A DNA stretch of 64,000 nt from an uncultured Chlorobiaceae bacterium (lineage in GTDB: Bacteria; Bacteroidota; Chlorobiia; Chlorobiales; Chlorobiaceae). The stretch spans positions 32,081 to 96,080 of the forward strand of contig CAIJPS010000074.1 in assembly GCA_903822595.1 (NCBI GenBank). Reading direction: 5' to 3'. Below the pieces are notes generated by a model. It ran no database searches, was not told the origin of the DNA, and saw nothing but the letters and a program-made list of their open reading frames with translations. How positions within the stretch are numbered: the first letter of the stretch is position 1; each line of letters starts with the position of its first letter. Position numbers and translations under genes: made by a program. Of this stretch, positions 8,382 to 17,546 are shown piece after piece.

Positions 8382-9951
8382 TGATTACCTCCTTCCCTTT
8401 TCTGAAAAAAGCAACGAGAAAGAACAGTGCGGATATTACTGACGCCACTTTCGGCAGAAGATCTGGATGAGTGGTGTAAAAGGTCATGCTGCTTTCGAGC
8501 GGCACTTCGGCCGTCAAGGCTTCCTCCTGCCACCAGGGTACCTCTGCAATGGTACGCCCGAATTTATCGATAACAACCGTAAGTCCGGTATTGGCGCACC
8601 TGGCCATTGCCCGGCGGTTTTCAATACAGCGCATCCTGCCAATGGCCAGATGCTGGTAGGGGCCGTATGACGTTCCATACCAGCCGTCGTTGGTCACAAG
8701 AGTCAAAAGTTTCGCCCCTTTTCGGACAAACTCCGAAACAAGTGCAGGAAAAATAGATTCGTAACAGATGATATTGGCGATAACAACCTTTCCATTTCTC
8801 GGAGAAGAGAGCTCCATGACAGACGCATCATGCCCTTTACCCCATCCCCTGATACCAGCCAGGGAAAAGGTCAAATTACCAAGCCACGGAAAATATTCAA
8901 CATAGGGAACTCGCTCCGCAAAGGGAACAAGGCGCATCTTGCGATAGATCTGATGTACCCCATTGTCTGGTTCAAGCAGCATTGAAGCATTGTAGCTCTC
9001 GGGAGGTTTATTTTCATCATAAACAATATCGATAAACCCGGTCAAAAGTGCAGTATGCCACTGTCTTAGCGCAAACCGCAACGATTGCAGGTCACCAGCA
9101 TAGGGTCTATCGAGAATGGAAAATGGAATAGCGGTTTCCGGCCATATCACCATCTCAGGACGGTTTTCACGAACAGCTTTGCCAGTCATACGATAATATC
9201 GATCCATAATTTCGACACTGTTATACTGCGCCCATTTTTCATGGGGATTGACATTCGGCTGAACAAGCGTGACCCTGAGTGGCAACTCTTTTTCAGAAAA
9301 AGTCCTGTCCCGATAAAAGAGTACAGACGCATAGAGCAGCGGGGCAGCAATCATGAGAAACATAAAAACAACAGAACGCAGGGTCTCCCGCCTGCTACCG
9401 ATCAAGGCCAGAGCAGCAAGCACATTGAACCACACCAGCCAGAAACTGATTCCCCATACACCAGTAAAATCGGCATACTGAATCATGAGATTCAAATTGG
9501 CCTGTGAATTTCCAAAGGTCAGCCAGCCAAGCGAAAGATCCTGTTGCATGTAGGCCCACTCCCATGCAACCCAGAGAAAAGGAAGCGAAAAGAGTGCAAA
9601 ACGGTAACCGGCCATTTTTTTTACCGCATAAAAAGCAAAAAAGGGAATCGTCAGAAAAAAAGCCTGCGCAAAAATGGTGAGAGCTCCTCCTGGCAAGGTT
9701 GCAAGAGTTACCCACCAGAGACTGATCAGACAAAAAACAAGCATGGAAAGATATACCTGACGAAAGAGTTCCCCCGGCTTTTCCACTCTGCGAAGGGAGA
9801 TAAGCAGTGGAACAAGAGCAATCCATGCAATAACTTCAAGACGAATAAAAGGATAAGTGGGGAAAGAGAGGCCAAGAAGCACTCCGCTGACGAGTGATGG
9901 TGCGTAACGGGTGTGACTCAGTTGGTTAATTCTCTGGAATAATAAGTTCAT
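8362..9951 (-). CDS. lnt: Apolipoprotein N-acyltransferase
   Basis: This inner-membrane enzyme adds the third acyl chain to lipoproteins. The N-terminal part has six or so hydrophobic segments, and the C-terminal half is a nitrilase-type domain with Glu in IWPETAIPF, Lys in RKMRLVPFAE and Cys in NIICYESIFP. At 529 residues it has the normal length. The frame opens at a TTG (9960), but the ATG at 9951 is more likely. It converges on the sigma-54 activator and diverges from fmoA. Confidence 0.93.
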   Translation of the reverse strand: MNLLFQRINQLSHTRYAPSLVSGVLLGLSFPTYPFIRLEVIAWIALVPLLISLRRVEKPGELFRQVYLSMLVFCLISLWWVTLATLPGGALTIFAQAFFLTIPFFAFYAVKKMAGYRFALFSLPFLWVAWEWAYMQQDLSLGWLTFGNSQANLNLMIQYADFTGVWGISFWLVWFNVLAALALIGSRRETLRSVVFMFLMIAAPLLYASVLFYRDRTFSEKELPLRVTLVQPNVNPHEKWAQYNSVEIMDRYYRMTGKAVRENRPEMVIWPETAIPFSILDRPYAGDLQSLRFALRQWHTALLTGFIDIVYDENKPPESYNASMLLEPDNGVHQIYRKMRLVPFAERVPYVEYFPWLGNLTFSLAGIRGWGKGHDASVMELSSPRNGKVVIANIICYESIFPALVSEFVRKGAKLLTLVTNDGWYGTSYGPYQHLAIGRMRCIENRRAMARCANTGLTVVIDKFGRTIAEVPWWQEEALTAEVPLESSMTFYTTHPDLLPKVASVISALFFLVAFFRKGKEVITKVRKP

Positions 9952-9952
9952 C

Positions 9953-9987
9953 TGACGCAAAAAAAGTTATCAGTTGACGCAAAAAAA
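9953..9987. promoter_or_regulatory. Two direct copies of TGACGCAAAAAAA, 22 bases apart
   Basis: TGACGCAAAAAAA occurs at 9953-9965 and again at 9975-9987. The 22-base period is two helical turns, so both copies face the same side of the DNA. They lie just upstream of the lnt start and in the divergent region shared with fmoA. Spacing and identity suggest a regulator binding site, although A-tract repeats can also arise by duplication. Confidence 0.4.
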
Positions 9988-10176
9988 TCAAAAAAAACCT
10001 CTTGAAACAAAAAACTGCCAACAAGAAACAACTTTTCTGGCAAACAGATAACCAAGCACAACATATTTTACTTTATTTATTGATTTTTATTCTTTAAATT
10101 TCTTCCAATCTGTTACTTAACAGGAATTAGTTTCTGTGAAATTTCCTGAAAATATCCAATTTCAACGCCATTAGAA

Positions 10177-10183
10177 AAAGGAG
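10177..10183 (+). promoter_or_regulatory. Strong ribosome binding site of fmoA
   Basis: AAAGGAG ends eight bases before the fmoA ATG. It is one of the best Shine-Dalgarno sequences in the window, fitting a highly expressed antenna protein. Most other genes here have weaker sites. Confidence 0.75.
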
Positions 10184-10191
10184 AACTCATT

Positions 10192-11292
10192 ATGGCTCTT
10201 TTCGGCACCAAAGACACCACCACCGCACACTCCGATTACGAAATCGTGCTTGAGGGCGGTTCGAGCTCGTGGGGCAAAGTAAAATGTCGGGCAAAGGTTA
10301 ATGTACCTCCGGCGCTTCCTTTGTTACCGGCTGACTGTAACATCAAGATCAATGTAAAACCTCTCGATCCGGCAAAAGGGTTTGTGAGGTTTTCGGCAGT
10401 TATTGAGTCAATTGTAGACAGCACAAAAAGCAAGCTGGTTGTAGAGGCTGATATTGCCAATGAAACCAAGGAGAGAAGAATCTGCGTTGGTGAAGGCTCT
10501 GTTTCCGTAGGCGACTTCTCCCACTCGTTCTCTTTTGAAGGCTCCGTTGTCAATCTTTTCTACTACCGCTCCGACGCAGTCAAAAGAAATGTTCCTAACC
10601 CGATTTACATGCAGGGACGTCAGTTCCATGACATTATCATGAAGGTTCCGCTTGACAATCCTGATGTTATCGACACTTGGGAGGGTACCCTCCGGTCTCT
10701 ACAATCAAATGGCGCATTCAATGACTGGATTCGCGAGTTCTGGTTTATCGGACCTGCATTTACCGCACTGAACGAAGGTGGACAGCGCATTTCAAAAATC
10801 GAAGTCAACAGCATTGGTACCCAGAGCGGAGAAAAAGGGCCTGTTGGTGTTACCAGGTGGCGTTTTTCTCATGGTGGTTCCGGTATTGTCGATTCCATTG
10901 CACGCTGGGCAGAACTCTTCCCTGCTGATAAACTAAACAGACCTGCATCGGTTGAGGCTGGCTTCCGTTCTGACTCACAAGGCATTGAAGTAAAGGTTGA
11001 TGGTGATTTCCCAGGCGTATCGGTCGATGCTGGCGGTGGTCTGCGCAGAATTCTGAACCATCCTCTTATCCCGCTGGTACACCACGGAATGGTAGGAAAA
11101 CTGAACGACTTTACCGTCGATGCCCAGTTGAAGATTGTTCTTCCAAAAGGTTACAAAGTCCGTTACGCAGCACCTCAGTTCCGTTCCCAGAACCTTGAAG
11201 AATATCGCTGGAGCGGTGGTGCTTATGGCCGCTGGGTCGAGCATGTCTGCAAGGGTGGAACCGGACAGTTCGAAGTGCTTTACGCTCAATAG
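10192..11292 (+). CDS. fmoA: Fenna-Matthews-Olson bacteriochlorophyll a protein
   Basis: FMO is the water-soluble trimeric antenna that passes excitation energy from the chlorosome baseplate to the reaction centre at the cytoplasmic side of the membrane. The 366-residue sequence is full length and close to known FMO proteins throughout (MALFGTKDTTTAHSDYEIVL, GGSSSWGKVK, YMQGRQFHDI, RRILNHPLIPLVHHGM). The expected pigment-ligating histidines are present: His111, His146, His290, His297 and His298, counting Met1. It is a single-gene unit with a strong ribosome binding site and a strong terminator. It fixes the host as a phototrophic green sulfur bacterium or close relative. Confidence 0.99.
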   Translation: MALFGTKDTTTAHSDYEIVLEGGSSSWGKVKCRAKVNVPPALPLLPADCNIKINVKPLDPAKGFVRFSAVIESIVDSTKSKLVVEADIANETKERRICVGEGSVSVGDFSHSFSFEGSVVNLFYYRSDAVKRNVPNPIYMQGRQFHDIIMKVPLDNPDVIDTWEGTLRSLQSNGAFNDWIREFWFIGPAFTALNEGGQRISKIEVNSIGTQSGEKGPVGVTRWRFSHGGSGIVDSIARWAELFPADKLNRPASVEAGFRSDSQGIEVKVDGDFPGVSVDAGGGLRRILNHPLIPLVHHGMVGKLNDFTVDAQLKIVLPKGYKVRYAAPQFRSQNLEEYRWSGGAYGRWVEHVCKGGTGQFEVLYAQ

Positions 11293-11310
11293 ACAACAGA
11301 ATTGATTACT

Positions 11311-11345
11311 AACAGAAAAACCGGCAAAATGCCGGTTTTTCTGTT
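11311..11345. terminator. Bidirectional intrinsic terminator of fmoA and the MerR gene
   Basis: The arms at 11311-11325 and 11331-11345 are perfectly complementary over 15 bases around a five-base loop (AAAAT). The GC core is CCGGC/GCCGG and the flanking A and T tracts give a U-run in either direction. It lies between fmoA and the convergent MerR-type gene, whose stop codon begins at 11348. Confidence 0.92.
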
Positions 11346-11747
11346 TTAACCCAGCAACTGAAGAATATCCTCAATCTCCTCTTTTATCTCTTTCAGCAGC
11401 ACAATCCGCCTTTCGTCAACCACTCCATGCCGATTCTTCTCATGGCCGATCTGTTTTTGCAGTTTGAGAATTTCCGTTGTTTTGTGATCGGTTTCACTAT
11501 TACGAAGCACTCCCCTGACAATTTCACTCGCCTTTCCGAGCTTATACCCTTTCTCATAGACCAGCTCCTTGATATTGAGCACCATCGCAATATCCCGGTT
11601 GGTATACCGTCTGTTCCCTCTGGTGTCCCTTGCAGGAGTCAATTCATTGAAAAACCCTTCCCAATACCGAAGCAAGTATGCGGGAACACCCGCGATCTTG
11701 GTTACCTCACCAATAGAGTAGTAGTTTTTTACTGCATCAAATGCCAT
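11346..11747 (-). CDS. MerR family transcriptional regulator
   Basis: The protein has a MerR-type winged helix at the N-terminus (YYSIGEVTKIAGVPAYLLRY, then LTPARDTRGNRRYTNRDIAM) and a C-terminal coiled coil for dimer formation. No cysteine-based metal site is seen, so the effector is unknown. The frame extends to 11810, but MAFDAVKNYYSIGE from the ATG at 11747 matches the usual domain start, giving 133 residues. It is transcribed towards fmoA and divergent from the ABC exporter, which it might regulate. Confidence 0.85.
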   Translation of the reverse strand: MAFDAVKNYYSIGEVTKIAGVPAYLLRYWEGFFNELTPARDTRGNRRYTNRDIAMVLNIKELVYEKGYKLGKASEIVRGVLRNSETDHKTTEILKLQKQIGHEKNRHGVVDERRIVLLKEIKEEIEDILQLLG

Positions 11748-11828
11748 AAAAGAAGAAGTGAATGGTGAAATTTTGTTTTCCCTATTCTTATTATACATTA
11801 CTACCGTCACTTCAAAAACTTATGACGG

Positions 11829-13580
11829 ATGAAAAAACTTCTCAGCCTGAAGCCTTATCTCCTGAGGTATAAAAAAAATCTCTGGTTGGGCTTTCTCTTC
11901 ATTATTCTGACCAACCTCTTTGCCGTCATTGCGCCAAATTATATCGGACAGGCCATCGATACCATGAACCGGCGTTTCGAGCTTTCCGATGTTCTCCGCG
12001 ACACCGGCATTTATGTTCTCTTTTCTATTCTGAGTGGTTTTTTTCTTTTTCTTGTCCGCCAGAATATCATCGTCGCTTCACGGCATATTGAGTTTGACCT
12101 GAAGAACGACTATTACCAGCATCTGCAGAAACTGCCCCGCCGTTTTTACAATACCACCAGCACGGGCGATCTCATTTCAAGAGGCACCAATGACCTCAAT
12201 GCCATAAGGGAGTTCCTCGGACCCGGCATTATGTACTCACTCAACACCTTTTTTCGGCTCTTTTTTGCACTGATTGCCATGATTGCCATCTCTCCAAAAC
12301 TGACACTCTTTGCGCTGCTGCCAGCCCCCCTTTTAAGTTACTCGGTCTATAAAATCGGCAGCTCCATGCAAAAACGATCAAAAAGCATCCAGGAGAGCTA
12401 TGCCTCAATAACCAATTTAGTACAGGAAAACCTCTCTGGTATCCGTGTTGTGAAAAGCTATACCCGTGAGTCCTTCGAAATTAACCGTTTTGAAATCCTT
12501 AACAAGGAGTATTACCGCAAAAACCTCTCTCTGGGTAAACTTCAGGCTCTCTTTTTTGCTTTTCTGACCTCAATGACCGCCTTCTCGCTGCTCCCTGTCG
12601 TCTGGGTCGGTGGCATCAATGTCATCAATGGAAGTATGACTGTTGGGGGAATCGCTCAATTTATCGTCTATGTCTCTATGCTGAGCTGGCCGATTATCTC
12701 CATCGGCTGGGTCACGAGCATTGTCCAAAGAGCCGCTTCAGCCCAGGTTCGACTGAATGAAATTTTCAGTGCCAAACCCGATATTGACGAAAAAGAGAAG
12801 ACGATGTTCAACAGAGATAGCTTCAGTGGTGCTCTCTCTTTCCACAATGTGCAGTTTCACTACCCCGGTCAGGAAAAAAATCCCATTCTGAAAAACATAA
12901 CGCTCGACATTGCCGCAGGATCAAAAGTGGCCATCGTCGGGGCAACAGGCTCAGGCAAATCAACACTGGTTAACCTGATACCGAGACTCTTCGAAGCGGT
13001 CGGTGGAACGATACTGCTTGATAACCAAAACATCCGAAGCTTTCCGCTCACAACCCTGAGGGAACGCATCGGCTTTGTTCCCCAGGTCAACTTTCTCTTT
13101 TCAGACACCATCGCCCACAACATCAACTGGGGAAGTCGGGACGAAGAGGCCAATGCGGTGATTGAAGCCAGCAGAATTGCCATGCTCTACGATGATGTTG
13201 AAAATTTCCCTGACGGATTCGAAACCATGCTTGGAGAAAAAGGGATCAACCTCTCCGGCGGGCAAAAGCAGAGAGCCTGTATTGCCAGAGCCATTGCATG
13301 GAAACCCCCTCTTCTGATACTCGATGACGCCCTTTCAGCAGTCGATACCGACACCGAGGCACGTATTTTCGAAGCGCTTCTGGAAAAGCTCCCCGACACG
13401 ACCATCGTACTGATAAGCCATAGAATCTCAACGGTAAAAAACTGCGACCGCATCATCGTCCTGAAAGAGGGCTGCATTGTCGAAAGCGGCACTCATGAAG
13501 AATTGTTGGAGCATAAACAGCTCTATGCCGAACTCTACAGCCAGCAGCTTCTTGAAGAGGAGATTCTCTCTCTTTCCTGA
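11829..13580 (+). CDS. ABC transporter, fused permease/ATPase (MsbA/MdlB-like)
   Basis: This is a 583-residue half-transporter with six predicted membrane helices followed by a nucleotide-binding domain. Walker A GATGSGKST is at about residues 370-378, the signature LSGGQKQR near 475 and Walker B LLILDDAL near 495, followed by the H-loop in LISHRIST. This architecture exports lipids, peptides or drugs as a homo- or heterodimer. No partner half-transporter is adjacent, so a homodimer is likely. The substrate is unknown. Confidence 0.92.
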   Translation: MKKLLSLKPYLLRYKKNLWLGFLFIILTNLFAVIAPNYIGQAIDTMNRRFELSDVLRDTGIYVLFSILSGFFLFLVRQNIIVASRHIEFDLKNDYYQHLQKLPRRFYNTTSTGDLISRGTNDLNAIREFLGPGIMYSLNTFFRLFFALIAMIAISPKLTLFALLPAPLLSYSVYKIGSSMQKRSKSIQESYASITNLVQENLSGIRVVKSYTRESFEINRFEILNKEYYRKNLSLGKLQALFFAFLTSMTAFSLLPVVWVGGINVINGSMTVGGIAQFIVYVSMLSWPIISIGWVTSIVQRAASAQVRLNEIFSAKPDIDEKEKTMFNRDSFSGALSFHNVQFHYPGQEKNPILKNITLDIAAGSKVAIVGATGSGKSTLVNLIPRLFEAVGGTILLDNQNIRSFPLTTLRERIGFVPQVNFLFSDTIAHNINWGSRDEEANAVIEASRIAMLYDDVENFPDGFETMLGEKGINLSGGQKQRACIARAIAWKPPLLILDDALSAVDTDTEARIFEALLEKLPDTTIVLISHRISTVKNCDRIIVLKEGCIVESGTHEELLEHKQLYAELYSQQLLEEEILSLS

Positions 13581-13619
13581 GAGAGCCTACTGTGACATGT
13601 TATCTCCTGTGGCAATGTG

Positions 13620-14246
13620 TTAAAACGCCCTCACAGGCCGAACATGATTAACGTGCGTCTTGTTGGTTGTATACTTTATACCTTTGCCAAAATACTCGAA
13701 CCAGGCATGATCCGCACTTTGCTCTGACGAACTCCAGTAGTAGTTATCCACAAAACCATCAACGACACTTTTATGCAGATAAAGCTGGTTCAGTTCCTCT
13801 CTGCTCGGTAAAAACCAGTCGCTAAACCCACCACCCCGATATGCCGTTGCAACTGCAGCAGCGGTGTAGGGATAGTCGGAAGCAGGATATTTTGCCAATA
13901 TTTTTTTTGTATTGGGTGCGCCTGAACCTATAGCGGTACCTGTACTGCAAACCCTTTTCTCGGCATAATCAACATGCTTCGGGATTTTGTATTGGCCGGT
14001 ACTCCAGCGAAATGCTCCCGCAATCATTCCAGCACCATAACCATCCTCGTAGATACTGGTAATATCTTCTTTAGCAGCAATCAAACCATGCTCCCCCGTA
14101 CGGTCCACAAAAAAAACAACACCTCCACCATAACTGTCACCGACCCTGGCAGCGGAGGACTCTGACGAAACCGAAACCAGACTCATTCCGGCAAACAGTA
14201 ACGCTCCCCAAAATCGGACGATACCCGTATTTGTGATAAGTTTCAT
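13620..14246 (-). CDS. Secreted DUF1566 (Lcl-like) domain protein
   Basis: The 208-residue product has a signal peptide (about residues 1-32, ending in SSA). The mature part contains the repeating motifs of DUF1566 proteins: GGGVVFFVDRTGEHGLIAA, the central GFSDWFLPSREELNQLY and the terminal YYWSSSEQS with a VRPVRAF ending. This fold, a C-type-lectin-like module, occurs in secreted or surface proteins of many bacteria, and its role is usually unknown. It stands alone, convergent to the ABC exporter. Confidence 0.78.
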   Translation of the reverse strand: MKLITNTGIVRFWGALLFAGMSLVSVSSESSAARVGDSYGGGVVFFVDRTGEHGLIAAKEDITSIYEDGYGAGMIAGAFRWSTGQYKIPKHVDYAEKRVCSTGTAIGSGAPNTKKILAKYPASDYPYTAAAVATAYRGGGFSDWFLPSREELNQLYLHKSVVDGFVDNYYWSSSEQSADHAWFEYFGKGIKYTTNKTHVNHVRPVRAF

Positions 14247-14328
14247 GATGTGGTCATTAAGATTATTGTTAATTCACACGGCCATTCACCGGTAAACCAC
14301 AGTTGAAAATTGTACAACAAACCCATGC

Positions 14329-14367
14329 TATAATTTAACAAAAGATTCTCGGATTATTCAGAATCTT
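14329..14367 (+). promoter_or_regulatory. Possible promoter -10 and leader hairpin upstream of the mgtA-type gene
   Basis: TATAAT at 14329-14334 is a consensus -10 box. Shortly after it, AAGATTCT (14342-14349) and AGAATCTT (14360-14367) form a perfect eight-base-pair hairpin that would sit at the 5' end of a roughly 190-base leader. The leader length invites a riboswitch search, but I did not recognise M-box consensus elements. Confidence 0.4.
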
Positions 14368-14533
14368 CAGAATACCGTTAACACCGTTTATGGCGCACGT
14401 ATCTACTCGGAGATAACAGGTAAAATTTACTATTTTAGTCCAGCAAAGCTCTTTTTCTGCAAACTGACACCCGCCCTCTGTACAGGCTTTTGCGTAATAA
14501 AAACAGAAACTCTTTCACATACGCCACTATAGC

Positions 14534-17077
14534 ATGTCAACAGGCAATAAACAAACCGAAGAGAAGATGTTCTGGACGCTCTCGCCTGAACAGGCACTCC
14601 TGAACCTTGGCAGTTTCGCGCAAGGATTGTCGAAAAAAACAGCGCAGGAGAAATTGAAGCAGTACGGACCAAACTCACTGAAAGGAAGCGCCAAAACTTC
14701 TTCGCTGATGCTTTTTCTCATGCAGTTCAAAAGCCCGGTAACGTTACTGCTGATTTTGGCGGCAGCACTCTCTTATGCGCTTCATGACCAAACTGACGCA
14801 TCCATCATACTGCTCATTGTTCTGGTAAGCGGCCTGCTTGGCTGGTGGCAGGAAAAGGGAGCCGCAAGTGCGGTGGATCAACTGATGAAAATGGTACAGA
14901 TCAAGTGTCGGGTACTCCGTAACGAGCAGGAAAAAGAGATCCACATCGAAGATGTGGTGCCAGGAGATGTGGTATTGCTCTCTGCCGGTGACATGATTCC
15001 CGCCGACAGCCTTTTACTGGAATCAAAAGAGCTGTTTGTAGACGAAGCTGCCTTTACGGGCGAAACTTACCCCGTTGAAAAAAACAGCGGCGTGCTCCCT
15101 GCCGACACGCCATTGGCCAAACGGAGTAACACCCTTTTTATGGGCGCACATGTCATCAGCGGCAGAGCAAAAGCGCTGGTGATAAAAACCGCCATGCAGA
15201 CCGAGTTTGGCAAAATTTCCGATACGCTTCGCCTGAAAGCTCCTGAAACCGATTTTGAACGGGGGGTTCGTCGGTTTGGCTATATGCTGATGGAGATCAC
15301 CATGGTGCTGGTGGTGATTATTTTTGCCGTCAATGTGCTGCTCCACAAACCAATTCTGGACTCCTTTCTCTTCTCCATGGCGCTGGCCGTCGGCCTTACA
15401 CCTCAATTGCTTCCCGCTATTATCAGCGTCAACCTGGCCTCCGGAGCCCGCAATATGGCCCGGCAGCAGGTGATTGTTAAACGCCTCTCCTCCATCGAAA
15501 ACTTTGGAAGCATGAACATCCTCTGTTCAGACAAGACCGGTACGATCACAGAGGGCAAGGTGCAACTGCACAAGGCATTATCCGTCTCAGGCGAACCATC
15601 CGACAAGGTACTGGAATACGCGTGGCTGAATGCTTCACTGCAAAAAGGCTTTCATAACCCCATCGATGAAGCCATTATCAGCAGCCAGACCGGCAACAAG
15701 CAGTTATTTGAGGTACAAAGTGAAGTTCCGTATGATTTTATACGGAAACGCCTGAGCGTGCAGATTCGGAGTGGCTCTGAAAATATCGTGATTACAAAAG
15801 GTGCGTTGAAGCAGGTGCTGGAGGTTTGTACACAGGCGGAAAGCGAAAACGGCAATCTGTTTGCTCTTGATGAAAAGCGGGCTCAGATTATGGCACGCTA
15901 TGAGCAACTCAGCAATGAAGGGTATCGCACGCTTGGTGTAGCCTGGAAAGCCGGAGATCCACAGCAGAATTTTACAAGAAAGGATGAAATCAAGATGATT
16001 TTTCTTGGGTTTATCACCTTTTTTGATCCTCCAAAAGAGAGAATTCAGGAGACCATTCACAATCTTGAAAAACTCGGGGTGAAACTGAAAATCATTACGG
16101 GCGACAACGCACTGGTTGCAGGAAGCCTTGGACGGCAGATCGGCATCGCCAACCCGACACTCCTCTCCGGCACGGACATCCGCAAGATGAGTGACCTTGC
16201 CTTGATGCAGCAATCGGTGCGTACCGACATCTTTGCCGAAGTGGAACCTGACCAGAAGGAACGCATCATTCGTTCCCTGAAAAAGGCGGGGAACGTTGTG
16301 GGTTTCATGGGTGACGGAATCAACGACGCTTCAGCCCTCCACGCCGCCGATGTGGGTATTTCGGTCGATTCAGCAGTGGACGTAGCCAAAGAGGCTGCCG
16401 AAATTGTGCTGCTCGACCATGACCTCAAAGTACTGGAACAGGGTATTATTGAGGGACGAAAAACCTTCACCAATACCATGAAGTATGTCTTTATGGCCAC
16501 GAGCGCCAATTTCGGCAACATGTTCAGCATGGCCGGGGCCTCGCTCTTTCTCCCCTTCCTGCCGCTGCTTCCCAAGCAGATACTGCTGACCAATCTGCTG
16601 ACCGACTTTCCGGAGATCACCATTTCCGGTGACCGTGTCGATGCCATCAATATTGCCCAGCCCCACCGCTGGGATATCCGCTTTATCCAGCGCTACATGA
16701 TCACCTTTGGCATTCTCAGCTCCCTCTTCGACTTTTTCACCTTTGGAGTCCTGCACTATGTGCTGCATGCCGGAGAGGCCGAGTTCCAGACTGGCTGGTT
16801 TGTTGAATCGGTCATCTCCGCCGCACTCATCGTGCTGGTCATTCGCACGCGCCTCCCCTTTTTCAAAAGCCTTCCCGGCAAGTACCTGCTGATTGCCACG
16901 CTGCTGGTGGTACTGGCGGTGCTTGTGCTCCCCTTTACACCGTTGGCGGTCACCTTCGGATTTGCGCAGTTGCCGTTGCTCTTTTATGGCTGGATGCTGC
17001 TAATTGTGGTGCTCTATATTGTGTCAGCCGAAGTGACAAAGCACTTTTTCTACAAGCGGCTGGAGAATATGGGTTAA
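14534..17077 (+). CDS. mgtA: P-type ATPase, magnesium-translocating (MgtA) type
   Basis: The 847-residue membrane pump has the phosphorylation motif CSDKTGTITEG (Asp near residue 333), the actuator loop FTGETYPVEK, and the hinge motif GDGINDASAL near residue 593. Its overall order, and the absence of metal-binding N-terminal repeats, match P3B magnesium importers (MgtA/MgtB). These take up Mg2+, which is in heavy demand for bacteriochlorophyll synthesis here. The start follows a roughly 190-base leader. Magnesium specificity is by family resemblance; calcium- or other-type P-ATPases are less likely. Confidence 0.85.
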   Translation: MSTGNKQTEEKMFWTLSPEQALLNLGSFAQGLSKKTAQEKLKQYGPNSLKGSAKTSSLMLFLMQFKSPVTLLLILAAALSYALHDQTDASIILLIVLVSGLLGWWQEKGAASAVDQLMKMVQIKCRVLRNEQEKEIHIEDVVPGDVVLLSAGDMIPADSLLLESKELFVDEAAFTGETYPVEKNSGVLPADTPLAKRSNTLFMGAHVISGRAKALVIKTAMQTEFGKISDTLRLKAPETDFERGVRRFGYMLMEITMVLVVIIFAVNVLLHKPILDSFLFSMALAVGLTPQLLPAIISVNLASGARNMARQQVIVKRLSSIENFGSMNILCSDKTGTITEGKVQLHKALSVSGEPSDKVLEYAWLNASLQKGFHNPIDEAIISSQTGNKQLFEVQSEVPYDFIRKRLSVQIRSGSENIVITKGALKQVLEVCTQAESENGNLFALDEKRAQIMARYEQLSNEGYRTLGVAWKAGDPQQNFTRKDEIKMIFLGFITFFDPPKERIQETIHNLEKLGVKLKIITGDNALVAGSLGRQIGIANPTLLSGTDIRKMSDLALMQQSVRTDIFAEVEPDQKERIIRSLKKAGNVVGFMGDGINDASALHAADVGISVDSAVDVAKEAAEIVLLDHDLKVLEQGIIEGRKTFTNTMKYVFMATSANFGNMFSMAGASLFLPFLPLLPKQILLTNLLTDFPEITISGDRVDAINIAQPHRWDIRFIQRYMITFGILSSLFDFFTFGVLHYVLHAGEAEFQTGWFVESVISAALIVLVIRTRLPFFKSLPGKYLLIATLLVVLAVLVLPFTPLAVTFGFAQLPLLFYGWMLLIVVLYIVSAEVTKHFFYKRLENMG

Positions 17078-17123
17078 GGGGGATAGTCTCCAAGGCCCCT
17101 TCGTAATCTGGAGGGTTGATCCC

Positions 17124-17537
17124 TCAATAGTCTACCCGACCTCGCGTTGCCTTGACAGCTCCCCGCTTTACCTTCCTCTCCAGACGCCGTTCCTTTGAGC
17201 CTTTGGTGGGCGCTGTAGCCTTGCGTTTTTTGACCGGCAGAGCGGCACGCTGAAGCAGCACCTGCAGGCGCAACAAGGCATCGCTCCGATTCTTTTCCTG
17301 GGAACGGTATCGTTGCGCCTTGATGATGATCACACCATCCTTCGTCATGCGATGATCCCTCAGAAGTAACAACTTTTCACGGAAATCGTCAGGAAGCGAC
17401 GAGGCCCTGACATCAAAACGCAGATGAACGGCTGTTTCAACCTTGTTCACATTCTGACCGCCCGCACCCTGCGCACGCATGGTCTGCAGCTCAATTTCGT
17501 CATCAGGTATAGCAATGGTTCCGGTAATTTGCAACAT
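17124..17537 (-). CDS. arfB: Alternative ribosome-rescue factor ArfB (YaeJ-like)
   Basis: This 137-residue protein resembles peptide-chain release factors and keeps the hydrolytic GGQ motif (MRAQGAGGQNVNKVETAVHL). It has no codon-recognition domains. The C-terminal end is lysine- and arginine-rich (KERRLERKVKRGAVKATRGR), the tail that enters the mRNA channel of stalled ribosomes. It lies nine bases after the HAD hydrolase gene on the same strand and is probably co-transcribed with it. Confidence 0.92.
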   Translation of the reverse strand: MLQITGTIAIPDDEIELQTMRAQGAGGQNVNKVETAVHLRFDVRASSLPDDFREKLLLLRDHRMTKDGVIIIKAQRYRSQEKNRSDALLRLQVLLQRAALPVKKRKATAPTKGSKERRLERKVKRGAVKATRGRVDY

Positions 17538-17546
17538 GGTTCCTTC

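Noticed and set aside
14247..14533. M-box or other known magnesium riboswitch before the mgtA-type gene
   Set aside because: The leader length fits, but I could not find the conserved M-box core sequences, so I report only a hairpin.
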